A stretch of DNA of 64,000 bases. It comes from Amycolatopsis tolypomycina. GTDB taxonomy: Bacteria; Actinomycetota; Actinomycetes; Mycobacteriales; Pseudonocardiaceae. The notes under the pieces were generated by a model. The model saw only the letters and a program-made list of their open reading frames with translations. It was not told where the DNA came from and did not search any database. The stretch is taken from the NCBI RefSeq assembly GCF_900105945.1, contig NZ_FNSO01000002.1, positions 434,001 to 498,000 of the forward strand. Direction: 5' to 3'. Made by a program: the position numbers and the translations under genes. Shown here piece by piece: positions 27,132-36,001 of the stretch (the first letter of the stretch is position 1; every line of letters begins with the position of its first letter).

Positions 27132-28655
27132 GTGACCGAGCAGGCTGCGCCGACCATCCCGGCACGCCGCGTCCACGGCGCGGCCGTCTTCGCCCGCCGC
27201 GGCGGCAAGGTCGTCGTGTCGTTGCTGTCCGTCGCGATCCTGGCCCTGACCTGGTACGGCTGGCACTTTATCGGCGACCCGAACACGGGCCTGACGACCA
27301 CGAACGTCTTCGCCGACACCGAGGCGCACGCGAAGCCGCTCGACGGCGCGGTCGACATCCTCCTCGTCGGCCAGGACAGCCGCACCGACGCGCAGGGCAA
27401 CCCGCTGCCCCGCGAGGTGCTGGACATGCTGCACGCCGGCGTCTCCGACGGCGAGCTGAACACCGACACGATGATCCTCGTGCACATCCCCCAGAACGGG
27501 AAGCAGGCGATCGCGATCTCGTTCCCCCGCGACTCGTGGGTGGAGCTGACCGGCGGCTTCGGCAAGCACAAGCTCAACAGCGCGTTCGTCTACGCGTACA
27601 CGGACACGTACCGGACGTTGCAGCGCCAGGGCATGACCGACCTGAAGAAGGCCGACCAGGAAGCGAAGGTCGCCGGGCGGAAGAACCTCATCGCCACGAT
27701 CGAGAAGTTCATCGGCAAGCCGGGCATGATCGACCGCTACGCCGAGGTCAACCTGGCGAGCTTCTACGAGATCACCAAGTCGATCGGCGGCGTCGAGGTC
27801 TGCCTCAAGGGCCCGGTCAAGGAAGCGAAGTCCGGCGTCGACCTGCCGGGCGGGCAGCAGACGATCGAGGGCGTGCAGGCGCTCGCGTTCGTCCGGCAGC
27901 GCTACGGCCTGCCCAACTACGACCTCGACCGGATCGCGCGGCAGCAGGCGTTCCTGTCCGGCCTGGCCCGCAAGGTGATCTCGACCGACGTGCTGACCAG
28001 CCCGGTGAAGATCGCCGACCTGGTGGCCGCGGTGAAGAAGTCCGTCGTGCTCTCGCAGGGCTGGGACCTGACGGAGTTCGCCGAGCAGATGCGCGGCCTG
28101 ACCGGCGGCAACATCGAGTTCCACACGATCCCGACGCTCGGCAACGCGAACATCGGCGGCGCCGACGTGCTGCGCGTCGACCCGGCCCAGGTGGCGGCGG
28201 AGGTCGCGCGGCTGACGTCGGACGGCGAGACCCCGGCGGCGCCGACGTCGGCGCAGCTGCCCGGCGCCAAGGCCGTCACGGTGGAGCTGTACGACGGCTC
28301 GGGCTCGCCGGCGCTGGCCGGCCAGCTCCACGCGATGCTGCAGGGCAAGGGCTTCACGCTGGCCGCCGACCAGAAGCTGAGCACGCGCAACACCACGGTC
28401 GTCCGGTACAACCCGGCCGACGACGCCGCACCGGCACTGGTCAAGCAGGCACTGGGCATCGGCGCGCAGGCCGAGCCGGACCGCGACGTCCCCGCCGGGC
28501 ACGTGCGGGTGCTGCTGGGCAAGGACCTGCGCAACTCGGCCGCCGGCGCCGGGGGCGCGCCGACGTCGTCGCCCGCGAAGCCGGCCGCCACGTCCGCACC
28601 CGCCACCCCCGCCGCGCCGCCGATCAACGCGGGCGGCGTCCCCTGCGTCAACTAG
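27132..28655 (+). CDS. LytR-CpsA-Psr (LCP) family ligase with LytR_C domain
   Basis: A 507-residue membrane-anchored LCP protein starting at GTG 27132 after GGGAGGAA. One membrane helix at about 28-48; LCP core at about 75-290 with DILLVGQDSRTD, NTDTMILVHIPQ, SFPRDSWVEL (the arginine binds the pyrophosphate), RYAEVNLASFYEI and FVRQRYGLPNYDLDR; a LytR_C domain at about 375-470; then an Ala/Pro tail ending GVPCVN. LCP enzymes attach polyprenyl-linked glycans to peptidoglycan; here the likely cargo is arabinogalactan or another rhamnose-containing polymer. Divergent from rmlBD, as for Rv3266c-Rv3267. Confidence 0.93.
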   Translation: MTEQAAPTIPARRVHGAAVFARRGGKVVVSLLSVAILALTWYGWHFIGDPNTGLTTTNVFADTEAHAKPLDGAVDILLVGQDSRTDAQGNPLPREVLDMLHAGVSDGELNTDTMILVHIPQNGKQAIAISFPRDSWVELTGGFGKHKLNSAFVYAYTDTYRTLQRQGMTDLKKADQEAKVAGRKNLIATIEKFIGKPGMIDRYAEVNLASFYEITKSIGGVEVCLKGPVKEAKSGVDLPGGQQTIEGVQALAFVRQRYGLPNYDLDRIARQQAFLSGLARKVISTDVLTSPVKIADLVAAVKKSVVLSQGWDLTEFAEQMRGLTGGNIEFHTIPTLGNANIGGADVLRVDPAQVAAEVARLTSDGETPAAPTSAQLPGAKAVTVELYDGSGSPALAGQLHAMLQGKGFTLAADQKLSTRNTTVVRYNPADDAAPALVKQALGIGAQAEPDRDVPAGHVRVLLGKDLRNSAAGAGGAPTSSPAKPAATSAPATPAAPPINAGGVPCVN

Positions 28656-28692
28656 ACTGCGTACGCAGGGTGTTCGGGGGAGGTAAGCCGGC

Positions 28693-29931
28693 GTGGCAGA
28701 AGACCAGGAAGAACCGGAGACAGTCGCCGATCCGGTGACGGAGAGCGACGACGTCAGGCCGGGACCGTCGCGGCTGCGGCGGGCCGGCCGGGTGAGCCGC
28801 CGGGTCGCGGTCGGCCTGGTGTCCCTGCTCGCGCTCGGCGCCAGCGGGTACGTCTACGTCACCAAGGACCAGCTGCAGAGCACGGTCCCGACGACCGACG
28901 CGCTCACCCCGCGGGCCGGCGAGCCCGCGCCCCCGCCCGCGGACGACGGCGCGGACGACATCCTGCTCGTCGGCAGCGACGCGCGCACGGATGCCCAGGG
29001 CAACGCGCTGCCGGCGCGGGTGCTGCGGCAGCTGCGCACCGAGGCCAACAACGGCGCGGTGAACACCGACACGATGATCCTTCTGCGGATCCCGAAGAAC
29101 GGCAGCAAGCCGTCCGCCGTCTCGATCCCGCGCGACACGTGGACGGCCATTCCGGGCCGCGGCGAGGCGAAGATCAATTCGGCGTACGGCATCGCGAAGG
29201 CGCACTTCGCGCAGGCCCTGCGCGGGCAGGGCGAGCGCGACCAGGCGAAGATCGAGCGCGACTCCGACACCGAGGGCCGCCGGGTGCTGGTGCAGGCGGT
29301 GCAGGACCTGACGCAGGTGCGGATCGACCACTACGCCGAGATCAACCTGCTGGGCTTCTACCTGCTGACCGAGGCGCTCGGCGGCGTCAAGGTGTGCCTG
29401 AACCACGCGACCGAGGACAAGGATTCGGGCGCGAACTTCCGCCGCGGCGAGCAGACGGTCTCGGGCGGCGAAGCGCTGTCGTTCGTCCGGCAGCGCAAGA
29501 ACCTCCCGCGCGGCGACCTCGACCGGATCGTGCGGCAGCAGGCGTTCCTGTCCTCGGCCCTGCACCAGCTGCTCTCGGCGGGCACGCTGACCAGCCCGGG
29601 CACGCTGAACGGCCTGATGGACGCGGTGCACCGGTCGTTGACCCTCGACCCCGGCCTCGACCTGCTGCAGTTCGCGCAGCAAGCGAAGGGGATCGCCTCG
29701 GGCGAACTGACGTTCGCGACGATCCCGGTGGTCACCGCGAACGGCCGGAGCCAGGACGGGCAGAGCATCGTGCAGGTCGACCTGAAGGCGGTCCGCGACT
29801 ACGTGGCGGGCCTGGCCGGCCGGCCGGCCCCGGCGTCCCCGGCACCGGCCGGTGGCGGCTCGGGCAGCGGCGCCGCCCCCGCCGCGGCGCCGCTGCTCCA
29901 AGCCTCCCCCGGAGTCCCCTGCGTCAACTGA
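28693..29931 (+). CDS. LytR-CpsA-Psr (LCP) family ligase
   Basis: A 412-residue LCP protein, GTG 28693 preceded by GGGAGG. Membrane helix at about 37-57 (VAVGLVSLLALGASGYVYV), LCP core about 90-310 with DILLVGSDARTD, NTDTMILLRIP, SIPRDTW, HYAEINLLGFY and FVRQRKNLPRGDLDR. There is no LytR_C domain; a Pro/Ala/Gly tail leads to GVPCVN, the same ending as the gene upstream. Located 37 bp downstream of the first LCP gene and clearly a paralogue, perhaps with a different glycan or partly redundant. Confidence 0.92.
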   Translation: MAEDQEEPETVADPVTESDDVRPGPSRLRRAGRVSRRVAVGLVSLLALGASGYVYVTKDQLQSTVPTTDALTPRAGEPAPPPADDGADDILLVGSDARTDAQGNALPARVLRQLRTEANNGAVNTDTMILLRIPKNGSKPSAVSIPRDTWTAIPGRGEAKINSAYGIAKAHFAQALRGQGERDQAKIERDSDTEGRRVLVQAVQDLTQVRIDHYAEINLLGFYLLTEALGGVKVCLNHATEDKDSGANFRRGEQTVSGGEALSFVRQRKNLPRGDLDRIVRQQAFLSSALHQLLSAGTLTSPGTLNGLMDAVHRSLTLDPGLDLLQFAQQAKGIASGELTFATIPVVTANGRSQDGQSIVQVDLKAVRDYVAGLAGRPAPASPAPAGGGSGSGAAPAAAPLLQASPGVPCVN

Positions 29932-29932
29932 C

Positions 29933-29966
29933 CCCAAGGGCACTTTCACGTGAAAGTGCCCTTGGG
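29933..29966. terminator. Palindrome family B, copy 3, bidirectional terminator
   Basis: A perfect 34-bp palindrome, left arm CCCAAGGGCACTTTCAC, between the convergent LCP and NmrA-like genes. It contains the same GCACTTTCACGTGAAAGTGC core as the copies inside the GNAT gene. Confidence 0.75.
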
Positions 29967-29967
29967 A

Positions 29968-30804
29968 TCAGGCGAAGGCGGCGCGGTGCTCCTCCGCCCA
30001 CTGCCGGAACGTCCGGGGCGCGTTGCCCGTCACCTGACGGACGAGGTCGGTGACCAGCGACGGCTCCCGTGTCGTCCGCGCCCAGGCGCCGAGGACCGAC
30101 GCCGGCACGTCCGACGGCCAGCCCAGCGCCAGCATGCGCTCGATCGCCTGCTCCTTCGTCAGCTCTTCGACCCGCAGCGGCCGGCCGAGGACGTCCGCGA
30201 GCACCTCGGCCTGTTCGCGGAATGAAATCGGCTCCGGGCCGGTCAGCGCGAGCGACTCCCCGTCGTGCGAGCCGTCGATCAGGATCCGGGCGGCGACGTC
30301 GGCGATGTCCCGCTCGTGGATCGCGCCGATCCGCGAGTCCGGGTACGGCGTGCGGACCACACCTTCGGCGATGTCCGCGCGCCAGCCCAGGGTGTTCGTC
30401 GCGAAGGCGCCCGGGTTCAACGCCGTCGACGCGAACGGCGCCGCGGCCAGCGCCTCCTCGACCGCGCGGTGCATCGCCGCGATCCGGCTCTGCCCGGCAT
30501 CCGGTTCGAGCGTCGCGGCCGACGACAGCAGCACGACGTGCCGCACCCCCGCCGCTTCGGCCGCCTTCACGAACCCTTCGATGCCCTGCGGCCGCGTGTA
30601 CAGGAAGACCCCGGAGACGCCGTCGAGCGCGGGCTCGAGCGTCGAGGCGTCCTCCAGGTCCGCGCTCACCTTCGCGACGCCGTCCGGAACGTCGAGCTTC
30701 GCGACGTCACGGCTGGACGCGCGAACGTCCTGACCTGCGGCGACGAGCGCGTCGACGACCGCGCGGCCGACGTGTCCGGTCGCCCCGGTGACGAGAATGG
30801 TCAT
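29968..30804 (-). CDS. NmrA-like NAD(P)-binding protein
   Basis: A 278-residue atypical SDR. TILVTGATGHVGRAVVDAL is the dinucleotide loop; the normal SDR catalytic Tyr-x3-Lys is missing, as in the NmrA/QOR2-like group which acts as redox sensors or quinone reductases. C-terminal half ends with a PRTFRQWAEEHRAAFA motif shared with the protein at 49936. ATG 30804 is chosen over upstream in-frame codons because of its position after GGGGGT and because it begins exactly at the conserved strand. A palindrome just upstream suggests HxlR-type control. Confidence 0.85.
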   Translation of the reverse strand: MTILVTGATGHVGRAVVDALVAAGQDVRASSRDVAKLDVPDGVAKVSADLEDASTLEPALDGVSGVFLYTRPQGIEGFVKAAEAAGVRHVVLLSSAATLEPDAGQSRIAAMHRAVEEALAAAPFASTALNPGAFATNTLGWRADIAEGVVRTPYPDSRIGAIHERDIADVAARILIDGSHDGESLALTGPEPISFREQAEVLADVLGRPLRVEELTKEQAIERMLALGWPSDVPASVLGAWARTTREPSLVTDLVRQVTGNAPRTFRQWAEEHRAAFA

Positions 30805-30828
30805 GGTGACCCCCAGCTCAGAGATTAA

Positions 30829-30845
30829 TTTGCTTTCAAAGCAAA
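30829..30845. promoter_or_regulatory. Operator-like palindrome upstream of the NmrA-like gene
   Basis: A 17-bp palindrome TTTGCTTT-C-AAAGCAAA, strikingly AT-rich for this DNA, lies 25 bp upstream of the NmrA-like start in the divergent space to the TIGR03089 gene. HxlR and MarR proteins bind sites of this type, but no such regulator is encoded nearby, so it would be acted on from elsewhere. Confidence 0.55.
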
Positions 30846-30911
30846 CGTACTGAGGCCGGTCATCCGGTGTCAACCGGCGCGGCGCCTGGTCCGCGCCTTA
30901 GCCTTGTGCCC

Positions 30912-31616
30912 ATGAGCCTGACCGACGAGCTGCTGCGCCCGCTGCCGGCCGCCCAACCGTTGATCACCCACTACGACGACCAGCTGGGCAGCCGCGTCGA
31001 GCTGTCCGTGGCGACCACCGCCAACTGGGCGGCGAAGACGGCCAACTGGCTGACCGAGGAGTTCGACATCGAGCCGGGCGACGCCGTGGCGGTGCAGCTC
31101 CCGGCGCACTGGCAGACCGTGGGCGTGCTGCTGGGTGCGTGGTGGTGTGGGGCGCGCGTGGTGACCGAGGGCGCCGGGGCGCGGGTGGCGTTCGTCGGGC
31201 CCGACGACCCGGAGCCGACCGGCGCGGCGGCCACCGCCGTCGTCACCCTGGACCCGATGGGCCGCGGCCTCGCGGAGCCGCCGGGCGGCGGCGCGTTCGA
31301 CTACCTGAGCGAGGCGCGGCTGGCGGGCGACCAGTACCGCCCGCTGTTCCCGGTGCCCGGCACCGCGGCCGCCCTCTTCGAGTCCACTGTGGACGAGGTG
31401 CTGGCCGAAGCCAGGGCCCGCGCGGCGAAACTCGGCCTCACCGCGACCGACCGGGTGCTGTCCACCCGCGACTGGACCGAACCGGAGGGCATCCTCGACG
31501 GCCTGCTCGTCCCCCTCGCCGCGGGCGCCCACCTGGTCCACGTCAGCAACGCCGACCCGGCGAAGCTGGCCGCCCGCCGCGACGCCGAGCGCACCACGGC
31601 GGACCTCCCCGCGTAA
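30912..31616 (+). CDS. TIGR03089 family protein
   Basis: A 234-residue protein resembling the N-terminal part of acyl-adenylating enzymes (NWAAKTANWLTEEFDIEPGDAVAVQLP and GVLLGAWWCGARVV) but lacking the AMP-binding P-loop and the whole C-terminal domain. This is the normal form of the actinobacterial TIGR03089 family, so it is not a truncated gene. Its biochemical role is unknown; I recall it as often near envelope and LCP genes. Ends at the hairpin 31621-31652, convergent with doxX. Confidence 0.82.
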   Translation: MSLTDELLRPLPAAQPLITHYDDQLGSRVELSVATTANWAAKTANWLTEEFDIEPGDAVAVQLPAHWQTVGVLLGAWWCGARVVTEGAGARVAFVGPDDPEPTGAAATAVVTLDPMGRGLAEPPGGGAFDYLSEARLAGDQYRPLFPVPGTAAALFESTVDEVLAEARARAAKLGLTATDRVLSTRDWTEPEGILDGLLVPLAAGAHLVHVSNADPAKLAARRDAERTTADLPA

Positions 31617-31620
31617 AAGC

Positions 31621-31652
31621 GTGAAGGCCACCTCACCCGAGGTGGCCTTCAC
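31621..31652. terminator. Hairpin terminator between TIGR03089 and DoxX genes
   Basis: GTGAAGGCCACCTC (31621-31634) pairs perfectly with GAGGTGGCCTTCAC (31639-31652), loop of 4 nt, at a convergent junction. Sequence differs from families A, B and C but the function is probably the same. Confidence 0.7.
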
Positions 31653-31665
31653 GAAAGGTACGAGG

Positions 31666-32106
31666 TCAGGCGTTCTGCAGTTCGCCGACCTCGGCGTCGC
31701 GGCGGGCGCGCTTGCGGCCCCACAGCAGGTGGTCGAGCGAGAGCCGGCCGCCGTTGAAGCCGAGGGCGAGCCCGGCGAGCGCCAGCACCAGCACCAGTTC
31801 GTAGCCGCCCTGGCCGGTCAGGCCGTTGTCGATGTGCACCGACAGCAGCGCGCCGACCGAGATCACGACGTAGCCGATGCCGACGAGCGGCAGCAGGAAG
31901 CCGACGATGAAGGCGACCGAGCCGAGGATTTCGACCGCCATCGCGAAGATCGCGGCGACCGTGGGCAGCGGGATGCCCGACATCTCGAAGAACTTCGCCG
32001 TGCCGTCGATACCGTTGTTCCACTTCTGGAGCCCGTGCGCGAGGAAGACGACCGCGACGCCGATCCTCCCCAGCAACAGGGCCACGTCCTTGAATCGTCC
32101 GAACAT
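31666..32106 (-). CDS. DoxX family membrane protein
   Basis: A 146-residue four-helix membrane protein of the DoxX family. The N-terminal LLLGRIGVAVVFLAHGLQKW is the family signature and three further hydrophobic segments follow (FAMAVEILGSVAFIVGFLLP, VGIGYVVISVGALLS, ELVLVLALAGLALGF). In mycobacteria DoxX belongs to an oxidoreductase complex that handles oxidative stress with SodA and SseA, but those partners are not adjacent here. Single-gene unit. Confidence 0.88.
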   Translation of the reverse strand: MFGRFKDVALLLGRIGVAVVFLAHGLQKWNNGIDGTAKFFEMSGIPLPTVAAIFAMAVEILGSVAFIVGFLLPLVGIGYVVISVGALLSVHIDNGLTGQGGYELVLVLALAGLALGFNGGRLSLDHLLWGRKRARRDAEVGELQNA

Positions 32107-32292
32107 CCGGTTTCAGCTCCCCGGTGGGTGAAATTTCAACTGACCCGACCCAAAGTAGGGCACCGGGCACCCCCAGCCGAAGCTCCGGACGGTGATCGAC
32201 AGGAAACCGACAGGCACGAAATTCGGGTGCGCGTACTGTCCGCCGCCGCTATCTTCGCCCTGACCTGCGTCCACGACCGTGAGGAGACCCCG

Positions 32293-32400
32293 ATGCGCCG
32301 ACAGACCGTCCTGCCCGGCCTGTCACCCGCATCACAGAGGACTTCCCACGACCGTGAAAACCCTGAACATCGGCATTTTGGCGCACGTCGACGCCGGTAA
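32293..32400 (+). other. Possible leader ORF overlapping tet-like start
   Basis: A 35-codon frame beginning [12 protein letters not shown] at ATG 32293, preceded by GAGGAG at 32281-32286, overlaps the start of the Tet(M)-like gene (32354) in another frame. Such an arrangement could couple or attenuate translation, as leader peptides do for some ribosomal protection genes. The 12-bp CCACGACCGTGA occurs at 32271-32282 and again across the tet start at 32346-32357, so the start region has been duplicated. Whether this frame is translated is not known. Confidence 0.3.
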
Positions 32401-34219
32401 GACCAGCCTGACCGAGCGCCTGCTCTTCGAAGCGGGCGCCATCGACCGCCTCGGCAGCGTCGACCGCGGCGACACCCAGACCGACTCCCTCGAGCTCGAA
32501 CGCCGCCGCGGCATCACCATCCGCTCGGCGGTCGCCTCCTTCGTGACCGGCGGCACCCGGATCACGCTGATCGACACCCCGGGCCACTCGGACTTCATCG
32601 CCGAGGTCGAGCGGGCCCTGCGCGTGCTCGACGGCGCCGTCCTGGTGGTCTCCGCCGTCGAAGGCGTCCAGGCCCAGACCCGCGTGCTGATGCGGACGCT
32701 GCGCCGGCTCGGCATTCCGACGCTGGTCTTCGTCAACAAGACCGACCGGCTGGGCGCCCGCGACCGCCTCGGCGACATCCGCGCGAAGCTGGCGCCGCGG
32801 GCGATCGCGCTGACCGCGTCGCCCGACGAGCTGGCCGAGCTGCTGGCCGACGGCGACGACGCCTTCCTGGAGTCCTATGTGGACGGTGCGGCCGGCGAGG
32901 CGGAGTGCCGCGCCGAACTCGTCCGCCAGGTCGCGCGCGGCGACCTGTACCCCGTCCTGTCCGGCTCCGCGATCACCGGCGCGGGCGTCGCGGACCTCGT
33001 GACGGCCATGGCCGAGCTGCTCCCGGCGACCGAGCGCACCGGCGCCGGGCCGCTGCACGCAACGGTGTTCAAGATCGACCGCGGCCGCGCCGGGGAGAAG
33101 ATCGCCTACGCCCGGCTGCACTCCGGAGCACTGGCGCCACACCAGCGGATTGCCTTCTACCGCGGCGAAACCGAGTTCACCGGCCGGGTTTCGGCCGTCC
33201 GGACCGCCGCCGACGACGACGTGGCGCTCGCCGGCGACGTCGCGCGGGTGCGGGGGCTGCGGGAGGTCCGGATCGGCGACCGGCTCGGCTCCCCCGGCCC
33301 GGCGCGGCGCGGCGCGGTGTTCGCGCCGCCGACGTTGGAGACGGTGGTGCGGCCGGTCCGGCCCGAGCAGGCCGCCGCCCTGTACACGGCGCTGACCCGG
33401 CTGTCCGAAGAGGACCCGTTGATCGACGTCCGCCGCCGCGGCCACGACCTTTCCGTGCGGCTCTACGGTGAAGTGCAGAAGCAGGTGCTGAGCTCGATGC
33501 TGGCCGACGGCGCCGGCATCGACGTCACCTTCGAGCAGACGCGCACCCTGTACGTCGAGAAGCCGGTCGGCACCGGCGCCGCGTTCGAAGACCTGGATCC
33601 GGGGCAGCGGCTGTACTTCTTCGCCACGGTCGGGCTGCGGGTCGAGCCGGGGCCGCCGGGCTCCGGCGTCACGTTCGGCCTGTCGGTGGAGCTGGGGTCG
33701 CTGCCCCTGGCGTTCCACCGGGCGATCGAGGAGACCGTCCGCACCACGCTGGAGCAGGGCCTGCACGGCTGGGAGGTCCTCGACGCCGCCGTCACGCTGA
33801 CGCACACCGCGTTCTACAGCCCGAACAGCGTCGCGGCCGACTTCCGCAAGCTGACGCCGCTGGTGCTGATGGCGGCGCTCGAGCAGGCGGGCACGCGCGT
33901 GCACGAGCCGGTGCACCGCTTCGAGCTCGAGGTCCCGGCGCACGCCGTCAGCGCGGTGCTGCTCAAGCTCGCCGAGCTGCGCGCGGTGCCCGGCGAGCCC
34001 GTCGCCGGGACGACGTCGTGCACGCTGCACGGCACCATCCCGGCGGAGCACGTCCACGAGTTCGAGCAGGCCCTGCCCGCGCTCGGCCAGGGTGAGGCGG
34101 TGTTCCTCAGCGAGTTCGCGGACTACCGGCCCCACCCCGGTCCGCCGCCGGTGCGGCCGCGGACCGGCGAGAACCCGTTGGACCGCAAGGAGTACCTCGC
34201 GCAGGTGGCCCGGCGTTAG
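32354..34219 (+). CDS. Tet(M)/OtrA-type ribosomal protection GTPase
   Basis: A 621-residue EF-G-like GTPase. G1 is AHVDAGKTS at residues 10-18, G2 region [12 protein letters not shown]3 DTPGHSDF, G4 NKTDRLG; the rest matches EF-G domains II-V with the ribosomal protection ending ([19 protein letters not shown] and FADYRP). Such proteins remove tetracycline from the ribosome, and chromosomal copies are common in antibiotic-making actinomycetes; a role with another ribosome inhibitor or in general translation is possible. GTG 32354 starts directly at the conserved [13 protein letters not shown]. Stop overlaps the convergent DUF1206 stop by 2 bp. Confidence 0.9.
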   Translation: MKTLNIGILAHVDAGKTSLTERLLFEAGAIDRLGSVDRGDTQTDSLELERRRGITIRSAVASFVTGGTRITLIDTPGHSDFIAEVERALRVLDGAVLVVSAVEGVQAQTRVLMRTLRRLGIPTLVFVNKTDRLGARDRLGDIRAKLAPRAIALTASPDELAELLADGDDAFLESYVDGAAGEAECRAELVRQVARGDLYPVLSGSAITGAGVADLVTAMAELLPATERTGAGPLHATVFKIDRGRAGEKIAYARLHSGALAPHQRIAFYRGETEFTGRVSAVRTAADDDVALAGDVARVRGLREVRIGDRLGSPGPARRGAVFAPPTLETVVRPVRPEQAAALYTALTRLSEEDPLIDVRRRGHDLSVRLYGEVQKQVLSSMLADGAGIDVTFEQTRTLYVEKPVGTGAAFEDLDPGQRLYFFATVGLRVEPGPPGSGVTFGLSVELGSLPLAFHRAIEETVRTTLEQGLHGWEVLDAAVTLTHTAFYSPNSVAADFRKLTPLVLMAALEQAGTRVHEPVHRFELEVPAHAVSAVLLKLAELRAVPGEPVAGTTSCTLHGTIPAEHVHEFEQALPALGQGEAVFLSEFADYRPHPGPPPVRPRTGENPLDRKEYLAQVARR

Positions 34220-35031
34220 CGCTTGTGGGCCCAGGCCGCGGCGAAGCAGTAGACGCCGAACGCGGCGAGGCCGAGCGCCACCACGATCAGCAGCACGGGG
34301 CCGAAGGGCTGGGCGGCGAGCGTCTTGAGCGCGGCGTCCAGCCCGCCTGCCTTGTGCGCGTCGGCGTCGAACCCGGCGATGGCCAGCAGGATCGCGACCA
34401 CGGTGAAGACGACGGCCTTGGCGAGGTAGCCGGTGGTGCCCAGCCAGCCCACCCAGCGGCGCGACCGGCCCGGCAGCTCCGTGGTGTTGAGGTCTTCGAG
34501 GAACTTCTGCTTCACGCCCTTGACGGCGGCGGCGATCGCCACGCCGAGGACGGCCGCGGCGACGAGCACCACCAGGGCCGGCCCGGCCGGCAGCGACAGC
34601 AGCTTGCCGGTGAACTCCTGCTGCTTCTGGCTGCTCGACCCGCCCCCGCCGCTGCCGGTGGCGAGCCGGAAGGCGGTGAAGCCCAGCACGAGCACGACGA
34701 CCCCGCGTGCGGCGGCGCCGAGCCGCTTGCGCGTCCGCTTCCCGCCGCTGACCCATTCGTAGCCGGTGGCGGCCATCAGGAACTGCCAGAGCCCGAAGGC
34801 GACCAGCCCGATGGCGACGATCCAGAGCAGGACCTGCCCGAACGCCGTCGAGCCGATCTGTTCCAGCGCGCCCTTCTGGTCGGCCTGCTCGTTGTCGCCG
34901 AAGGCGACCTGCACGGCGAGCCAGGCGATGATGAGGTGTACGACGCCGTAGCACGCCATGCCGGCCCGGCCGAGCAGTTGCGCGGTGTTACTCTTCTCGC
35001 CTCTTTCGGCGGTGGCCTCTGTCCGGTTCAT
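34216..35031 (-). CDS. DUF1206 membrane protein
   Basis: A 271-residue protein with six hydrophobic segments arranged as three DUF1206 repeats, each beginning with a Gly-rich [34 protein letters not shown] or [17 protein letters not shown] pattern. Function unknown; it is widespread in actinobacteria and cyanobacteria. ATG 35031 ([11 protein letters not shown]) is chosen over an ATG six codons upstream because the extra residues are unlike family members. Divergent from a small hypothetical gene. Confidence 0.87.
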   Translation of the reverse strand: MNRTEATAERGEKSNTAQLLGRAGMACYGVVHLIIAWLAVQVAFGDNEQADQKGALEQIGSTAFGQVLLWIVAIGLVAFGLWQFLMAATGYEWVSGGKRTRKRLGAAARGVVVLVLGFTAFRLATGSGGGGSSSQKQQEFTGKLLSLPAGPALVVLVAAAVLGVAIAAAVKGVKQKFLEDLNTTELPGRSRRWVGWLGTTGYLAKAVVFTVVAILLAIAGFDADAHKAGGLDAALKTLAAQPFGPVLLIVVALGLAAFGVYCFAAAWAHKR

Positions 35032-35112
35032 GCCTGCTGGAGTACCCACGCCCGACCCCGCTCCGCTGGGCCAAGCGGCCTAATCACTTGCTGTGCCTGG
35101 GACGATCCGATT

Positions 35113-35511
35113 GTGCATACGAAACTGATCGGCTACTGGTCGGAACAGGAGGTCTACCCCAGCGACCCCGAGTACTCCGACCTGGGCTTCCGGGCGGACG
35201 GAACGGGCTGGATGTACTGGGCGAGCTGGAGCAAGGAATTCCTCGTCCGCCGCTTCCGCTGGCACGTTCCGGCGCCCGGCGTACTCGCTGCCCACCTGCA
35301 CCTGACCGTCGGCGGCGAGTGGTCGGTGGCCGACGGGGACGTCACGCACCTGGTCGAGTACCGGGAGGAAGCCGACACCGCCATCGAGCTCGGCTGGGCG
35401 ATCGGACCGGGCTCGGAGCTGACCTTGGACCGCCCACTGGGCGACCTGTGCGGCACGCGGTTCCTGCCGGTCGCCGAGGGCGGCACCGATCCCACGCTGG
35501 CCGGGTCCTAG
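35113..35511 (+). CDS. Hypothetical 132-residue protein
   Basis: A soluble protein starting GTG 35113 (MHTKLIGYWSEQEVYPSDPE) with many aromatic residues and a beta-rich look. No signal sequence, membrane helix or known motif. Composition and codon use match the surrounding genes, so it is probably real. It overlaps the convergent hypothetical gene by 4 bp. Confidence 0.7.
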   Translation: MHTKLIGYWSEQEVYPSDPEYSDLGFRADGTGWMYWASWSKEFLVRRFRWHVPAPGVLAAHLHLTVGGEWSVADGDVTHLVEYREEADTAIELGWAIGPGSELTLDRPLGDLCGTRFLPVAEGGTDPTLAGS

Positions 35512-35933
35512 GCCGGGCGGCGCCGCACTTCGTCGAGGCCGGCCCAGCCGCCGTTGACCGCGAGCAGCGTCAGCACCTGTTCGGCCTGTTCGGCGAAGCG
35601 CACGAGGTCCTCGTGCAGCAGGGCCGCGCGTTCGCCGTCGAGCGGGTCGAAGTCGTCGAACCACAGCGAGATGGCCGAGCCCGCGGTGACGGCGAGCCCC
35701 TGCGTGAGGCTCAGGAACCCGGGCGACGGCACCTCGGCGGCGGCCCGGTAGGCGGTCTCGATCTCGTCGCAGGCGGCGAGCAGGTCACGCAGCTGCCGCA
35801 CGGCACCGCCAGGCGTCCCGTCCCAGGCGGCGGTGGGCCAGGCGCGATCGGACAGCTCGAGCCACAGCCGCCAGCCGGCGACCAGCTCGGCTTCGTCGTG
35901 GGGCGTCCAGGACGCCGGAACCGGCCAGTACAT
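35508..35933 (-). CDS. Hypothetical 141-residue protein
   Basis: A soluble, predominantly helical protein beginning MYWPVPASWTPHDEAELVAG with several tryptophans in the first 40 residues. No family recognised. It is convergent with and overlaps the 132-residue gene. No operon partner upstream: the next gene, the lipase, ends at 36002 on the same strand, 68 bp away, so co-transcription with it is possible. Confidence 0.68.
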   Translation of the reverse strand: MYWPVPASWTPHDEAELVAGWRLWLELSDRAWPTAAWDGTPGGAVRQLRDLLAACDEIETAYRAAAEVPSPGFLSLTQGLAVTAGSAISLWFDDFDPLDGERAALLHEDLVRFAEQAEQVLTLLAVNGGWAGLDEVRRRPA

Positions 35934-36001
35934 GGTTCGAGAGTGACACCGCCGGAGCGCGAAAACGCCCCGGCGGTGGGTTATGTCTCATGTGGCGAAC
36001 G

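Noticed and set aside
29933..29966. True parS centromere site
   Set aside because: Only the inner 12 bp match; flanking bases differ and no parAB or origin genes are in the window.
30912..31616. Truncated AMP-binding enzyme
   Set aside because: The short length is normal for TIGR03089, so it is not a pseudogene of an acyl-CoA ligase.
32249..34954. 901-codon open frame antisense to the Tet(M)-like gene
   Set aside because: A shadow of third-position GC bias; the plus-strand GTPase has all G motifs.
34225..35511. 428-codon plus-strand frame covering DUF1206 gene
   Set aside because: Only its last 132 codons (from 35113) look like a protein; the rest is antisense to the membrane protein.
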